Shown here in pieces: positions 47,101 to 58,119 of a stretch of 64,000 nt of DNA. A model generated the notes under the pieces. The model was not told the origin of the DNA and made no database searches. It saw only the letters and a list, made by a program, of their open reading frames with translations. The stretch comes from Arion vulgaris. Its lineage: Eukaryota; Mollusca; Gastropoda; Stylommatophora; Arionidae. The stretch lies in assembly GCA_020796225.1 (NCBI GenBank), contig CM036753.1:77360941-77424940 (forward strand), in the 5' to 3' direction. A program made the position numbers and the translations under genes. Numbering within the stretch: the first letter of the stretch is position 1; each line of letters begins with the position of its first letter.

Positions 47101-49361
47101 TGTCCGAAATATTTAATTTTCCTTGTTTTTATGCTCTTTAATAACCAAAACTCTTTCAAATCAAGCTGTTGCAGAAGCATTTGTTCTCTTCTCTGTCCAT
47201 GATACTCTAAGCACTTTTCTGTAATATTTGCATTCAAAGGCATTGATGATCTTCTCTGTCACTTTGTCAATGGTCCATGTCTCACAATCATACGTTTCCA
47301 AGGGAAAAACACAGGTTTTTAACACCTGAATTTTTTCTTATGTCAGTTCCCTTCCATAGATTTGCCAGTTCTTTTAATTTTTGCGAAACGATGCTCAGCC
47401 TTCTTTTAATTGTTTAGTGTAGTTATTAATACAACTTGGTTGGCGGCCTAAAACATCTACAATAAAAATATTGGATCACTAAATTTTTAAAAACTGTAAT
47501 ATTTCTTACCACATCTGATGATGATTCTATAAAGTCACTATTGAACATTGCATACATCATCTCACACCTTCCCATAAGCAGAGCTTTATGAGCAGATACC
47601 ACTCCATTGTCAACCTCAAAAGTGATATCTGATATGATAGGATGAGATGATTAAAAATAATGTCTGAACAGGAGACATTTAAAATATAAAACACAATCAG
47701 AAAATTTTCAGGACAGACATTTATAATTAAAACATGTATTCAATTTGAGCATGTAAAAGAATTCTTGACAGTTCAAAATTGAGAAGAGCAGGCTGGAAAG
47801 TCACTACCAGGGCAAAATTTATTAGAAAAGATCAAAAATAAAATTACTACAAAAATATCTTCACCATCTTCAAAATTACATCAGGGATCCTCGCCGGTGC
47901 TACAGAGTTTGTGCACTGCCACTGAGATCTTCCTGTGTAAGAAAGAGATCAGAGCACACATGGTTACTCACTGAAGTGCAATGATGATGGTCCTATTAAT
48001 CAATTGAAACATGAACACGATATGATGAAAATAAACATAGAAACATAAAACTTTAAATATAAAAGCATGTAGAGATATTAAAAATAAAAATGTGAATAAA
48101 AGATATTTTTAAAAACATTTTACAGAAAATATATATAAAAACACAAATTGATATTACAGATAAAAGAAATAAAACGGTGTTGGAAATCAACAGTGACGGT
48201 ATGTATATTACACAAACTGAAATTTTAAAAATGTGTTGGGGAAAATAAATCTCAGAATATATGTGCTTTATTGGTTATTTTTACTAAACAAAATTCATAG
48301 CAGTCCTGGTAGATATATGGGTGCTCAGGCTACACCCAGCAGATGTTAAAAGGTATACATGCTACTGATTTCCATGGCTCGCTGGTTAAACATACTCATT
48401 ATTCTGCTGCTCAGACATCTAGTTATGCCTGTACAAAATGTAATTCTAATTTTGTGTTATAATAAACCCAAAGATAATGAAACAAAATGTTGGGAAAACA
48501 ATGAGCATATTTGGATGCTAGTAAAAAGAAAGCATTGAAATGTGCTCTCTAGTAATTGATTGATTGATTGGACCATTATCATTGCACTTTGAGTAACCAT
48601 GTGTGCACCGATCTCTTTTTTACACAGAAAGATCTCAGCGAAAGTACAGAAACTCTGTAGCACCATTGTTGTCTGAAAAACAAAAATAAAAAGATAATAA
48701 AAACTGGCAGTTACCTGACAGAAAGTTCTTGTTAAGGGCTAGCTCTCGCAGTCTTAGCACTCTGCTTTCATGGAAATGTTTGTCCCTCTCAATATTGAGA
48801 AAGTCTTGATTAGAAGCAACATTGTCAACTACCACCATCAGATTGGTCAACTAAATAAAAGAAAAATAATGAGGATTAGATTACATTTTCACTTGACAAT
48901 ATTATTATTTAACTTCCAATAAAAAGCAAGCAATTAAATTAGCAAAAGTTAATTGAAAATATGACTGAAAAAAGTGCATATTACAGAAGAACGTAAGTAG
49001 TTGACACAGCACAGCGTTACAAACACAATATCATGCATGTAGAATGTCACAAGTCACGTTGGCAAAGACAGCTCTCCTATGGACAACGGATGGACGGAGA
49101 AGACAGTGTAGAACAAAGGGAATATATAGTATCTTAGTTGCTGTTTCCGTAACCGAAAGAGTTTTACAGGATGGGATTGTTAGACCTAAGTCAAATTCCT
49201 AGTCTGGAAGGCCAGGATGTCATATTTAGTCTGTTCCTCTTCAGCTATCTGACCAGCCAGGAACACAAGTTTCTGCCATCCTAACCCACTGTATCATTGA
49301 GCACACAAGCTCTCCCACCACTACAAGGTACTGACCTCATGGAGAGGAGATATACATATAC

Positions 49362-49445
<84 letters not shown>

Positions 49446-52400
49446 TGTGTCCTTGTGTCCTTGCTGTGTCCTTGCCCCACTCTCTTTGGTATCTTCTCCA
49501 AAGTTGCTCCAATTGATTGTTTCCTTCCATGAGGGCATGAAAGCCAGCATACAGTTCGATGGCAGCACATCTGATAGTTTTGAGGTTAAGAGTGGAGTCA
49601 AGCAGGGCTGTGTCCTTGCCCCCACTCTCTTTGGTATCTTCTTCGAGTCCTTTTGAACCACGCCTTAGGGGACGCTGATGGTGATGTTTTCATCCGCACT
49701 AGATCTGATGGTTCACTGTTTAACCTGGCTCGCTTAAGAGCCAAGACAAAAACGACGGAAATAGTTCTCAAGGACCTCCTTTTCGCTGACGATGCTGCCT
49801 TAGTCGCCCACAGTGAGACTACACTGCAATGTCTAATTAATAATTTGTCAAAGGCATGCGACCTCTTTTCTCTGACAATAAGTGTCTCCAAAACAGTTGT
49901 ATTATGTCAGGGAGGTAAGACATCAAATATCACTTTAAATGGTAACCATCTAACACCAGTGCAAAAATTCTGCTATCTTGGGTCCACGGTCACTGCCAGC
50001 CTTTCTCTTGATGAAGAAATCAACGCTCGTATAGGGAGTGCGGCTACTACATTCGGCATACTATCAAAGCGGCTGGGACAACAAAAATTGACATTGCAGA
50101 CGAAAACTCAAATATATCAAGCCTGTGTAATTAGTTCTTTACTATATGGCTCAGAAACATGGACAGCCTACTCAAGACACGAGAGGAGACTTAACATCTT
50201 TCACCTTCGATGTCTCCGCAAGATTATGAACATCAGGTGGTACGACAAGATAACCAACTCTGAAGTACTACAACGTGCAAATCTGCCTTCCATCATGGGC
50301 ATGCTCAGCAGTAGACGACTAAGATGGTTGGGACATGTGAGAAGAATGGAAACTTATCGCATACCAAAACAAATGTTGTTCTGTGAACTTTCGGAGGGGA
50401 AGAGGCATCAGGGCAGACCACTGCTCAGATATAAAGATGTCTGCAAAACCTCAATGAAAACTTTTCTATAGATCCCAGCACATGGGAGGGACTAGCTGAT
50501 GACAGAGTTGTGTGGAAAGCCAAATTACGGAAGGGCGCAGAGTCTTTTGAGAAGAGACTTATGTACGAGCTGAACGACAAGAGAGAAAAGCGAAAACTCA
50601 GAAGTTGTCACAGTAAAACACTTGCCTATTGACCGTCTGTAAAGATGAAAAGGGCCATATATACACATTGTTTGTGTGTTCTCATTTGCCCACCAACTTT
50701 CTTGCCTTTTGTATGAAGCTTAATATATAAAAAATGTCTGTGTCTTCCGTGCATCCCACTTCTGTGAATCCCACTTCCATGCATCCCAGAGTTCATTATC
50801 TGCCCATATTCATTTTATGTGTCACCTTTATCCCTATTTTTATAAGATCTACTGCAGCTAATATAAAAAAGAGGAGATGGAAGTGGTTGAGACAAACATT
50901 AAGAATGCAGAAGATCAGACACCCACATGTGGCTAGTAAATGGAATCTGGGAATAACTGAGAAAGAGATGGAAAGACCTGGAATGAACTAAGCTCTCCTG
51001 CTAAGAGAGATCTGGTTGGAGGAAGTTTGTTGATGTCTTACACTTCAAAGGGAGTTAAGAAAAGAATATAACCTACAAGAAATACTGTACTAAAATGCAG
51101 TCATGTATAAAAATGAAATATTTCATACCTGAAGTAGTTCAGCAGTTCTCTTAATTTCCTGAAGGTCTACACCACATGGTCGTAAACTTCCAGTGTATAA
51201 GTACTCAATGACAACCTCAAATGGTCTAGGTAGTATCTCCTCGGAAATTCTCACAAATGTCCGTAGTGATTTGTTCTTATCAAGTCCATCTAGTTCAAAC
51301 CGAATCTCAACTGTTTTTACAGCATTGTGGTTATATGGAATGATCACCGGAAAGCTTGAAAATTCTCTGGGAAAACATTCAGTGGTGTTTGAAAGGTTTT
51401 CTTCTCCAATCGAACTGGGGACACTCGAGTCATATTCAGTGTCAGTACTGTTGGATTCACTGTCGAGTAATTTTTCGCCATCAGAATGACTGAACCTGTT
51501 CGGAAATTTACTGCGCATGCGGCCAATTTTTTTGTGCTCAGCTGGAAGTTTAACATTTGCGATTTCTGTAAATAAATCCTGAAAAAATGTGGAAGCCACT
51601 GCCAAACATATTTTGTGGGCTTCCACTGCCTCATTCTGAACAAGGAAAGTGACATCACATTCAGATCTATTGTTCAACATTGCTGAGATGTCAGACTTCA
51701 GCAAAGCTGTACATATTTTCATACGAGGAGCAGCTGGAACGGGCATCTTAAATGGAGCCTGAATTAGAGGCTGTTGTACTCGACGAAGCTGAGTGTTCCA
51801 AAATTTGACTTTGCGACGCTCAATCAGAGCGACTCGTGCAGCATTCACAAACACATCTTCGATGCCAAAATGAGTTAGGACACTTGTCTCATAGTATGGA
51901 GCCCCAATATCTTTGGCTACTTCTCTCCCTTGATTAGGAGCGATGATGTCATGAGCAGAGATCTTTCTGACAAAAACAAAGGAATAAACCAAAAGATTAA
52001 CAAGAGAAAAAACAAGACACACATACACAATTGAACAACAGATACTATTTAAAAATAAAAATTACTGAGATGACAACTGAACTTCTGCTTTTTTTTCATT
52101 TGTTTAAAGATTTCCATGCTTAATGATCTGACAAAGACAACAATCAACTCATAAACTACCAAATTGATGTAAAGTCTTTCATGAAATGGAGACGCGTTAT
52201 TTTTATTAGCGTTTTTATCCATTAACTGTCGCATGTTATGCAGGTCTGTAACAGATGTTGAGCTGTCATAGATCTGGTACTACAAGATCAGTAAATTTGG
52301 TAAATATTTAAAAGTTGTTATAATGAAGTTAACGTATCAAATAATTCAATTTTGAGTAAATAAAATGTGACTACACACACAATATTATGCAACACTTATG

Positions 52401-55400
52401 AAAATATGTTAACTCATGAAACTTGTATATGCCATGTTGAAATCTGAACAAAACAAATACATGAAACTGACATAGATCACTTTCATTTATTATATTGTGC
52501 TGTTGTGTGAATATAAACTTATGAAATGTGAATGTCTAAATGCAATATGATTATGTGTAAATATAAACTTAGGATGAAAGGGTTCCTTTATGTTACTTTT
52601 TTTTTATAAACTTGGGATAGATGAATATGTGTAAATACAATATGACAGTGTGACTATATACTTATCTGAACATGTGTAAATTAAATACTATTCTGTGTGA
52701 ATATATAAAGCTACGATAACTGAATATGTGAATTCCAATATGATCTGTGTGAATAGAATCTTTGACATTTAAAAAAAATAAATGTATATATAAGTATACT
52801 ATTTTACTGTGCTAATACAAATTTAAAGCTTTTTGAACTGATGTAACAGCACTCCGGGCAGACCTATAGGTGCTCAATCTCCCCCAAAAGATGTCGAAGG
52901 ATATGCATACTGATGGTTCCTGTGGCTCGCTGGTTAAATACACTCCTCTCTCTGCCCTCAAGCATCAAGCTCTACTTGTACAATGTGTCATTCAAAATTC
53001 CTAAAATCGCTGGATATATTCAACATCAACTTTAGTGTTCTCATCCAACAGTAGGTCACCAAAAGACCGAAGAATATCCCCCTTATCCATCCTTTCGATG
53101 CAAGCCTGACCACTTTCTCATTGCTGTGAACACCTGAATGCCCAGGACAGTAGATCCATGTGGGTCTTTGGAGGTTGAAAATTTCTATAGACCTGTAAAG
53201 TTTGTTTCATGGTTTCCCTGAGTGTCCTTTCTTTCTTGAACCCTTTACCCCCCACTTCAATGCCTGCTTTTTGTAACTCTTTGAGCATTTCTTTTCAGAG
53301 TATAGACAATATATCTCCATCTTCTCTTTCTATTAGCAGAATTGGTAGACAAGACATTTCTCTGATCTAACCACCTCTCCCAAATTCGTCCCATTGCATG
53401 TTCATTATTTTTTGCAGTATATTCAACTATATTCAACTTACTTTCTATATCTTAATTTATTTTCCAGCTCTCGCTGGCATAGGTTAATATATTTGTGTAC
53501 TACCTGTATAACAATCCTTTCTCCATGTTAATGTATTTCTCATCAACACACAGATATCGCAAGTCAGCTTGTGTCCCACATAGAACTATGGGTGTGTTCG
53601 GACAGAAGCGACGAATCTCTGCGTACCAAAATCTACATACATTGTGCAAAGAATTTGGTTGCATAACACTGAAGCATAAAACAACAACATCTGCCCTGCA
53701 AGGAAAAAAACAACTTGAAATTAGAAAATTAAGGCAAGATGAAGAGGCATGTATACAAATGACAAGAAAAGACAGAAACATTGAAAAACAATAAACACAA
53801 TGGCATACAATAAACATGGATAATCTACAAACTTTAGCTTGTGCATATTTTTAACAATAAAGACAGTCCCATTTATTTTGCTAACTTTAATATAATAAAA
53901 GTTATTGCTTGTTTTTGACATTTTATTTATGTTTATTATCTGGCAAATACTGAGATGGACAAAAACATAATAACCAAGACAGCTATACCAAAAAATAATA
54001 ATGCTACGGCTATAGATTTTTTAAAAAGTGATTAATAATGGTAGCTACCATCATTCTGAAATCTATGTTAAAGAAATAATATTAAATACTTATTGCACTA
54101 GGGATACACCCTGCGTCACAATGAAGGTTATAATGGGACAAGTAATGGGTTGGCCGTGCTGCAGACACTGTTCAGCTGTTATGCGGGCTCCAAATATCAA
54201 CCATGGGGAAGAATTGGTACCGGTGTCTTCAATTAACATTAAATTCGACAAAGGTTGCAGGGAGTGGAATCATGTGGTGTTAGATGCATGGGGGACTAGC
54301 TAATTTATAATATAAAACATACTTCTTATTGAATCACTTCTGCAATAGCACATACATTTTGCAGCTCAAGTCTCACACATGAAGGTAATTCTACTATATG
54401 AGCGAAAAAACTTAAGAGAAGGATAATACAAATATACGTCAGTAAAGGAATCTGTTTCATACCATGAAGTCTACTGTGGAATACGGTGTTAGGCTCACAT
54501 TTTTCATTGACCATCAGCATAAGATGTGTGATGTCTTCAACCTCACGCTGGTTACCTTTACTTTCCAAAGTGTTTTTCAGTGCTTTTTAATCAGTGCTTT
54601 TCTAGAACCCAATTGAGGCTAGGTCAAGTTGGGAGCCATTATGGTCAGAAAAATCCCATTCCCCTCTAATCTCTTCATTCGACACATTCATATAATGTTC
54701 TTGTCACATTACACGCAACAAAAAAACGTGCTTTCTTTCTGGCTTATTTATTTTCAATAAGACACATGAACAAATGAAATTACCCTCGATATGCAAAACG
54801 CCTGTCTTTGTCATGGTAGCCAAAAGTATCCCAAAGTCGTAGAGAAACCTGACAACCATCTATGTTACTCCAAGAACGATCCAATATCTGAATAAAATAA
54901 ATATCAAGGTTCTCATAATTTTTTAGAGTAGAGCAAACATTCAATCTTTTCATTCATCTGAAATTCACACATCAGTCAGGTTTTTGAGATATTGATAAAC
55001 TGGTATCATATAACAGTCACTACTACAACTGCTAAGCTCGATGGTACAGTGTACACTTTTCCATGTTTTAAACAAATAATGAAACCAGATCTACTACCAT
55101 TTCACACCTATAACAACCGGCACCCTGGACACAGCGCCTGAGGAAGACCAATAACCTGATGGATAGATAATATCACAGATATCCTGTGACATCAAAGACT
55201 AACAACTACAGAGACAACACACCTGGCACAGGATAGAAAACTGAAATTCTCCACGCGCTTCACAGTACATGTAGATAAGACAAGACAAGCAAATATAGAA
55301 TTTTAAGACTACAAAAATTCAACAAGATATTTTTACAAGAAAATTAAAGCTATGCGGGAAAGACAAGAACAATATGACCCAACTGAAATTATTAACGATG

Positions 55401-57492
55401 AAAACGGCCAAGCTCTTAATGATCCAAAAATGATAATGAACAGATGGCGACAATACTTTAGTGAACTTCTCAACCTACAACAAGAGGACCAACCGAACAC
55501 TCAAGAACACACAGTAAATGTAACTTCAGAAGTAGAACCAAGCATAACACTATCAGAGATCAGAAATGCTGTAAATATGGCCCCACCTAATAAAACACCA
55601 GGCCCAGACAATATCCCGGCCGACCTAATCAAAGCAACTAAAGAGGTAGGAATCAGCTGGCTCCATAGACTATTCAACCAAGTCTGGATCACACAAGAAA
55701 CACCAGAAGATTGGAGGAATGCTACAATTGTTCCCATCTGGAAGAAGAAAGGTAGCAAGAGGGACTGTACAAAGTATAGAGGCATAGCGCTACTGAGCCA
55801 CACTGGGAAAATATTCTGCAAAATACTTGAGAAAGGCTCCGCCACATCATCGAGCCACAGCTTAATGACTCCCAAATGGGATTCAGGAAGAACAAAAGCT
55901 GTACAGACGCAATATTCGCCCTCAGACAGTTAGTAGAAAGGACTATCGAATCCGACAAACAGTTACACGTTGCATTTGTAGATCAGGAAAAGCGTTCGAC
56001 CGCGTAGATAGGCACAAGTTGTGGAAAATACTAACAACCTATGGGGTTAATGAACACCTAATCAACCTTTGCAAGAACATTTATACTGACAGCCAATGTA
56101 CGATTAGAACAAATACAGGATTATCAGAAAAGTTTCACGTAGGGTCAGGAGTAAGACAAGGTTGCGTACTATCGCCGCTGCTATTCATCACGTACATTGA
56201 CCACATTTGTAAAATAGCTAACACCAGCGAAGAAACAACCTCGGAGAACTCTTAAATGAATTTCTTTTGCAGACGATCAGGCAATCATATCAACAACAGA
56301 AGAACAGCTACAACAACACATCAACAGACTCCAGTTGTAAGCAATACAACATGAGAATTAACATCGACAAAACAGAAGTAATGACATTCGCCAGAGAGGA
56401 AAACACTACCAACATCTCCATCGATAATCACCTACTAAATCAAGTAAAAGATTTCACATACCTGGGAGCATTTTTTCAGCAAATGGAAGAATAACTAATG
56501 AAATTCAACACAGATGCAACAAAGCAAATCAAATGATAGGGCAAATGGCGCCAATTTTAAGATGCAAACACGTCACCATGAACACAAAAGAGCAATGTTC
56601 AACACAATCTTTCTCCCCACATTATGTTACCAGTGCCAAACCTGGGACGCTGACAACAAGCGATAGAAGAAAACTAGTCACAACAGAGATGAAGTGTCTA
56701 CGCAGAATGCTGGGTGTAACAAGAAGAGACCGGTTGAGAAATGAAGACATCAGGAAAAAGTGGGTACAACATCAGTACTAGACTTCATCAAGAAACAACA
56801 AATTAAATGGTTCGGTCACGTAAGCAGATTACCATCAGACAGTGCACCCAAAGAGCAATGCTGCTCCGATACAATGGGTACAAAGCAAAAGGCGACCACG
56901 CAAAAGATGGACCTCAGAGATAACAGAGCGAGAAAGAGACTATCTACGAAGCGCATACTAGGGCCGTTTTAGAAATCTCTTCCTGACCTGACGCTGTGAG
57001 GCATACAGGATTCGAGAAAGAAAGAAAGATCTTATAAAATTTAAAGTCACACTTAGACAGCCAATGGCAAACACGGAAACAAGCTATGGTGAAAGAGAGA
57101 AAGATCACAGTGAGTGAGTTGAGTAGCTTGAGAAAAGTCATCAAAGTTTCCAGGAGAGACAGAATAAGATGCATAGACATCAGAAACATTGTAGGAACCA
57201 CATCTGTCATACAATTTGTGAAGAGATAAATACGAACAACACCAGCCATCAGTATGCACATTTGTTAAAACATGGTAATCTATGCCAGCTCTTACAACAT
57301 ATTTACCTCTTTATCATGTCGGTAATGGTCAATTGCCCAGACGGATGCCTGATAGGTCTTGACTAATTTCTGAAGGTCATACTTGGCATTGCATGCATAA
57401 GAACAAGTCAGGCATGTTTTTCCTACTCCAGAGTCACCAACAATGATACATTTTATAATTTCCTCAAAGCCTGTTAGTGATTCGTTCACCAT
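41115..57492 (-). CDS. RHOBTB: RhoBTB atypical Rho GTPase, complete (692 aa, 9 coding exons)
   Basis: Exons in order: 57307-57492, 54784-54887, 53504-53695, 51129-51966, 48715-48850, 47510-47628, 46009-46245, 43484-43632, 41115-41232. All have AG/GT borders and matching phases. By family a cullin-3 adaptor. GTPase domain 1-~210: P-loop GDSGVGKT (19-26), switch I QASVWAID (48-55), DTFG (82-85) in place of DTAG, TQAD (138-141) for NKxD, ETS (187-189). Proline-rich [12 protein letters not shown] at 230-241. BTB1 starts [10 protein letters not shown] (262) and is split by an acidic Ser-rich insert before [14 protein letters not shown]2 starts [11 protein letters not shown] (486), ending in EYLYTG and ANRLCLP. 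The C-terminal region has [12 protein letters not shown] as in vertebrate RhoBTB1/2, then a Cys-rich end. The ATG has A at -3 and G at +4. Length fits the family (~690-730). Confidence 0.93.
41347..41724 (-). mobile_element. Family E head with a different body and (AG)n tail (378 bp)
   Basis: Flanked by a perfect 12-bp duplication AAGTTTTCTTTC (41335-41346, 41725-41736). On its own strand the first ~125 bp match the family E head (CATGTCGTAAGAGGCGACTT), but the rest is unrelated to the other copies and the tail is (AG)n. It lies in the last RhoBTB intron. Confidence 0.85.
42190..43450 (-). mobile_element. LINE family LA copy, split by an LB insertion
   Basis: The - strand parts 42190-42336 and 42970-43450 are the two sides of one LA copy. 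The right part encodes [20 protein letters not shown] and [18 protein letters not shown]. The left part matches the region upstream of RT in 55060-55300. An LB LINE is nested inside. Confidence 0.78.
42337..42953 (+). mobile_element. LINE family LB, 5'-truncated, nested insertion
   Basis: A perfect 16-bp duplication TATTATCTATCCATAA flanks it (42321-42336, 42954-42969). It encodes an RT C-terminus open for 107 codons (42607-42930): [48 protein letters not shown]. It ends in an (ATT)n tail. This is the best preserved LB copy. Confidence 0.88.
43794..44044 (+). mobile_element. Family E retroposon, short form (251 bp)
   Basis: Flanked by ATAACATCAT (43784-43793, 44045-44054). It has the family E head (GGTTACCGGGCCCAAATTTG, CATGTCGAAGAGGCGACTAA) followed by a short body and the GAAGAAGAAG tail. 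It begins ~160 bp upstream (in + coordinates) of RhoBTB exon 43484-43632, inside the intron. Confidence 0.86.
44231..44460 (+). mobile_element. SINE family B, nearly full copy
   Basis: tRNA-like head: GAGCCATGATAGTGTAGTGG then TTAGTGCAC; B box GGATCAAATTTCC. The body has GCCTCAATTCAGTAACAGAA and TATTGACCACATCACTCAAA. It ends near CCTCATGGTATGAAAACC. Confidence 0.78.
44521..45379. mobile_element. Candidate piggyBac-like MITE (TTAA ends, 859 bp)
   Basis: It begins TTAACCAGCGGACTG and ends CAGGGCGAAAGGGTTAA, giving TTAACC at both ends on inward reading. No coding frame. Near the left end are two 16-bp inverted motifs around CCGATATATCGG (44539-44554 and 44580-44595). Subterminal repeats are typical of piggyBac relatives, but the TIR match is short, so this is tentative. 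Confidence 0.5.
46560..46850 (+). mobile_element. LINE RT C-terminal remnant
   Basis: Plus frames give [18 protein letters not shown] and a decayed continuation, as in the LINE tail at 47019-47243. Lies in a RhoBTB intron. Confidence 0.6.
46860..47430 (-). mobile_element. LINE RT C-terminal fragment
   Basis: Reverse strand: [42 protein letters not shown]. 5'-truncated, in the intron between RhoBTB exons 46009-46245 and 47510-47628. Confidence 0.75.
47745..48007 (+). mobile_element. SINE-like family F copy
   Basis: Same order of motifs as 12228-12489 (CCTCGCCGGTGCTACAGAG, GAGATCTTCCTGTGTAAGAA), ending ATCAATTG. Confidence 0.76.
48300..48430 (-). mobile_element. LINE family LC 3' end fragment
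   Basis: Shares GGTGCTCAGGCTACACC-like, GGCTCGCTGGTTAAACATAC with the LC ends at 22430, 52845 and 62130. Terminal ~130 bp only. Confidence 0.65.
48536..48665 (-). mobile_element. SINE-like family F, truncated copy
   Basis: Reverse strand has GGTGCTACAGAG, GAAAGAGATCGG-like and an (AATC)n end. It lies 50 bp from RhoBTB exon 48715-48850. Confidence 0.7.
49350..49441. repeat. (TA)n microsatellite
   Basis: About 90 bp of TA with occasional CA. It abuts the LINE at 49442 and gives spurious Tyr/Ile frames on both strands. Confidence 0.95.
49442..50640 (+). mobile_element. LINE reverse transcriptase, long fragment
   Basis: Motif B region [18 protein letters not shown] precedes a frame change near 49640. 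Then 49653-50471 reads 272 codons: [14 protein letters not shown] (motif C, FADD intact), [11 protein letters not shown] (motif D), [20 protein letters not shown] (motif E and following), [27 protein letters not shown] final frame gives [20 protein letters not shown] up to a stop near 50632. It lacks the endonuclease and the N-terminal RT. It sits antisense to RhoBTB in the intron after the BTB1 exon. Confidence 0.88.
50860..51050 (+). mobile_element. LINE RT C-terminal remnant
   Basis: [18 protein letters not shown], then [13 protein letters not shown] decayed text. It ends ~80 bp before the RhoBTB exon 51129-51966. Confidence 0.65.
52030..52840. other. AT-rich RhoBTB intron, nothing recognised
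   Basis: Loose repetition of TGTGTGAATATA and TGTGTAAATAYAA near 52500-52780. No coding signal. Confidence 0.45.
52845..53190 (-). mobile_element. LINE family LC 3' end
   Basis: The reverse complement aligns with 24020-24362 throughout (CCTGGGCATTCAGGTGTT, GATATTCTTCGGTCTT, CAGCGAGCCACAGGAACCAT). Confidence 0.78.
53200..53490 (-). mobile_element. LINE family LB fragment
   Basis: Reverse strand: [20 protein letters not shown] is a decayed form of the LB RT tail at 42607-42930. It ends about 14 bp from RhoBTB exon 53504-53695. Confidence 0.7.
54570..54655 (-). mobile_element. SINE family B fragment
   Basis: Reverse complement AGCCTCAATTGGGTTCTAGA then AAAAGCACTG, as in the B body at 44320. 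Confidence 0.5.
55060..56990 (+). mobile_element. LINE family LA, longest copy (RT domain)
   Basis: Untranslated or linker sequence, then [70 protein letters not shown], a frame change near 55900, AFVDQEKAFDRV-like motif A at 55976, [14 protein letters not shown] (motif B), ADDQAI (motif C, first F lost to the frame) and the C-terminal tail to ~56985. The APE endonuclease is missing. It lies antisense in the first coding intron of RhoBTB. At least three frame changes make it inactive. Confidence 0.87.
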
Positions 57493-57639
57493 GATGCTGG
57501 TAAAGGAAGATCTAGGTACTGTTTACACATATACACAACACCCATTACCACAGTCTATAGCAGGTAACTGAAAACACAAAGGATGAATTCATTTACAACT
57601 TTAACTTAATTAGTCTTCATGTTTTCATGTTGCATTAAT

Positions 57640-57775
57640 TCCCGTTAGGAAACAGAGATCAACAAAATACAGAAGTGCAGGAGGGAGCAGCAGGAGATAA
57701 CTAGAGAAAGGAAGACTTGGCATGATTTGGTTGGGGAGGGGGCTATGCCTCAGTCGGGGTTTCACATGCGAGAGA
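57640..57775 (+). mobile_element. LINE RT tail fragment
   Basis: Plus frame QQEITRERKTWHDLVGEGAM matches the tail at 15743-16030. It lies 150 bp upstream of the RhoBTB start codon. Confidence 0.65.
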
Positions 57776-57849
57776 AATAGAGCATGTATTTTTCCATTCT
57801 CTGTGAATACAAGTGGAATAACGAAACATAGTCTAATCCTTTAATCTTT

Positions 57850-58110
57850 GCATATGTCTTTGAGAGTTTCCAGATTGGTTTGCAGACATGTGCGGTAGTA
57901 CTTGATCTTGGGGATGCCTTTAATAGTTCTGCGAGAACGTATCTTATGCATATGCTCACGCTTCTCAATATCGACCCACTGCTCATAAGAGGGATAGCAA
58001 GAAACCTGTTCGAGAAAAAATGGCACTCAGATGTGGCAGTAGGTCCTCCTCATGACGACATTTTACCTCCAGCAACTGTGGCAAGGATTGCCACTCCAGA
58101 ATAGGCAATT
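57850..58110 (+). mobile_element. LINE RT fragment with motif A
   Basis: VVLDLGDAFNSSARTYLMHM and LNIDPLLIRGIARNLF match the motif A region of LINE RTs (usual DLKDAFNSVPR). Short, isolated. Confidence 0.65.
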
Positions 58111-58119
58111 ACAGCCACA

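Noticed and set aside
49281..49661. Tyr/Ile-rich frames on both strands
   Set aside because: Caused by the (TA)n tract joined to LINE sequence.
54028..54303. 91-codon + strand frame in a RhoBTB intron
   Set aside because: GC is slightly raised, but no motif was recognised and it does not fit the RhoBTB phases.
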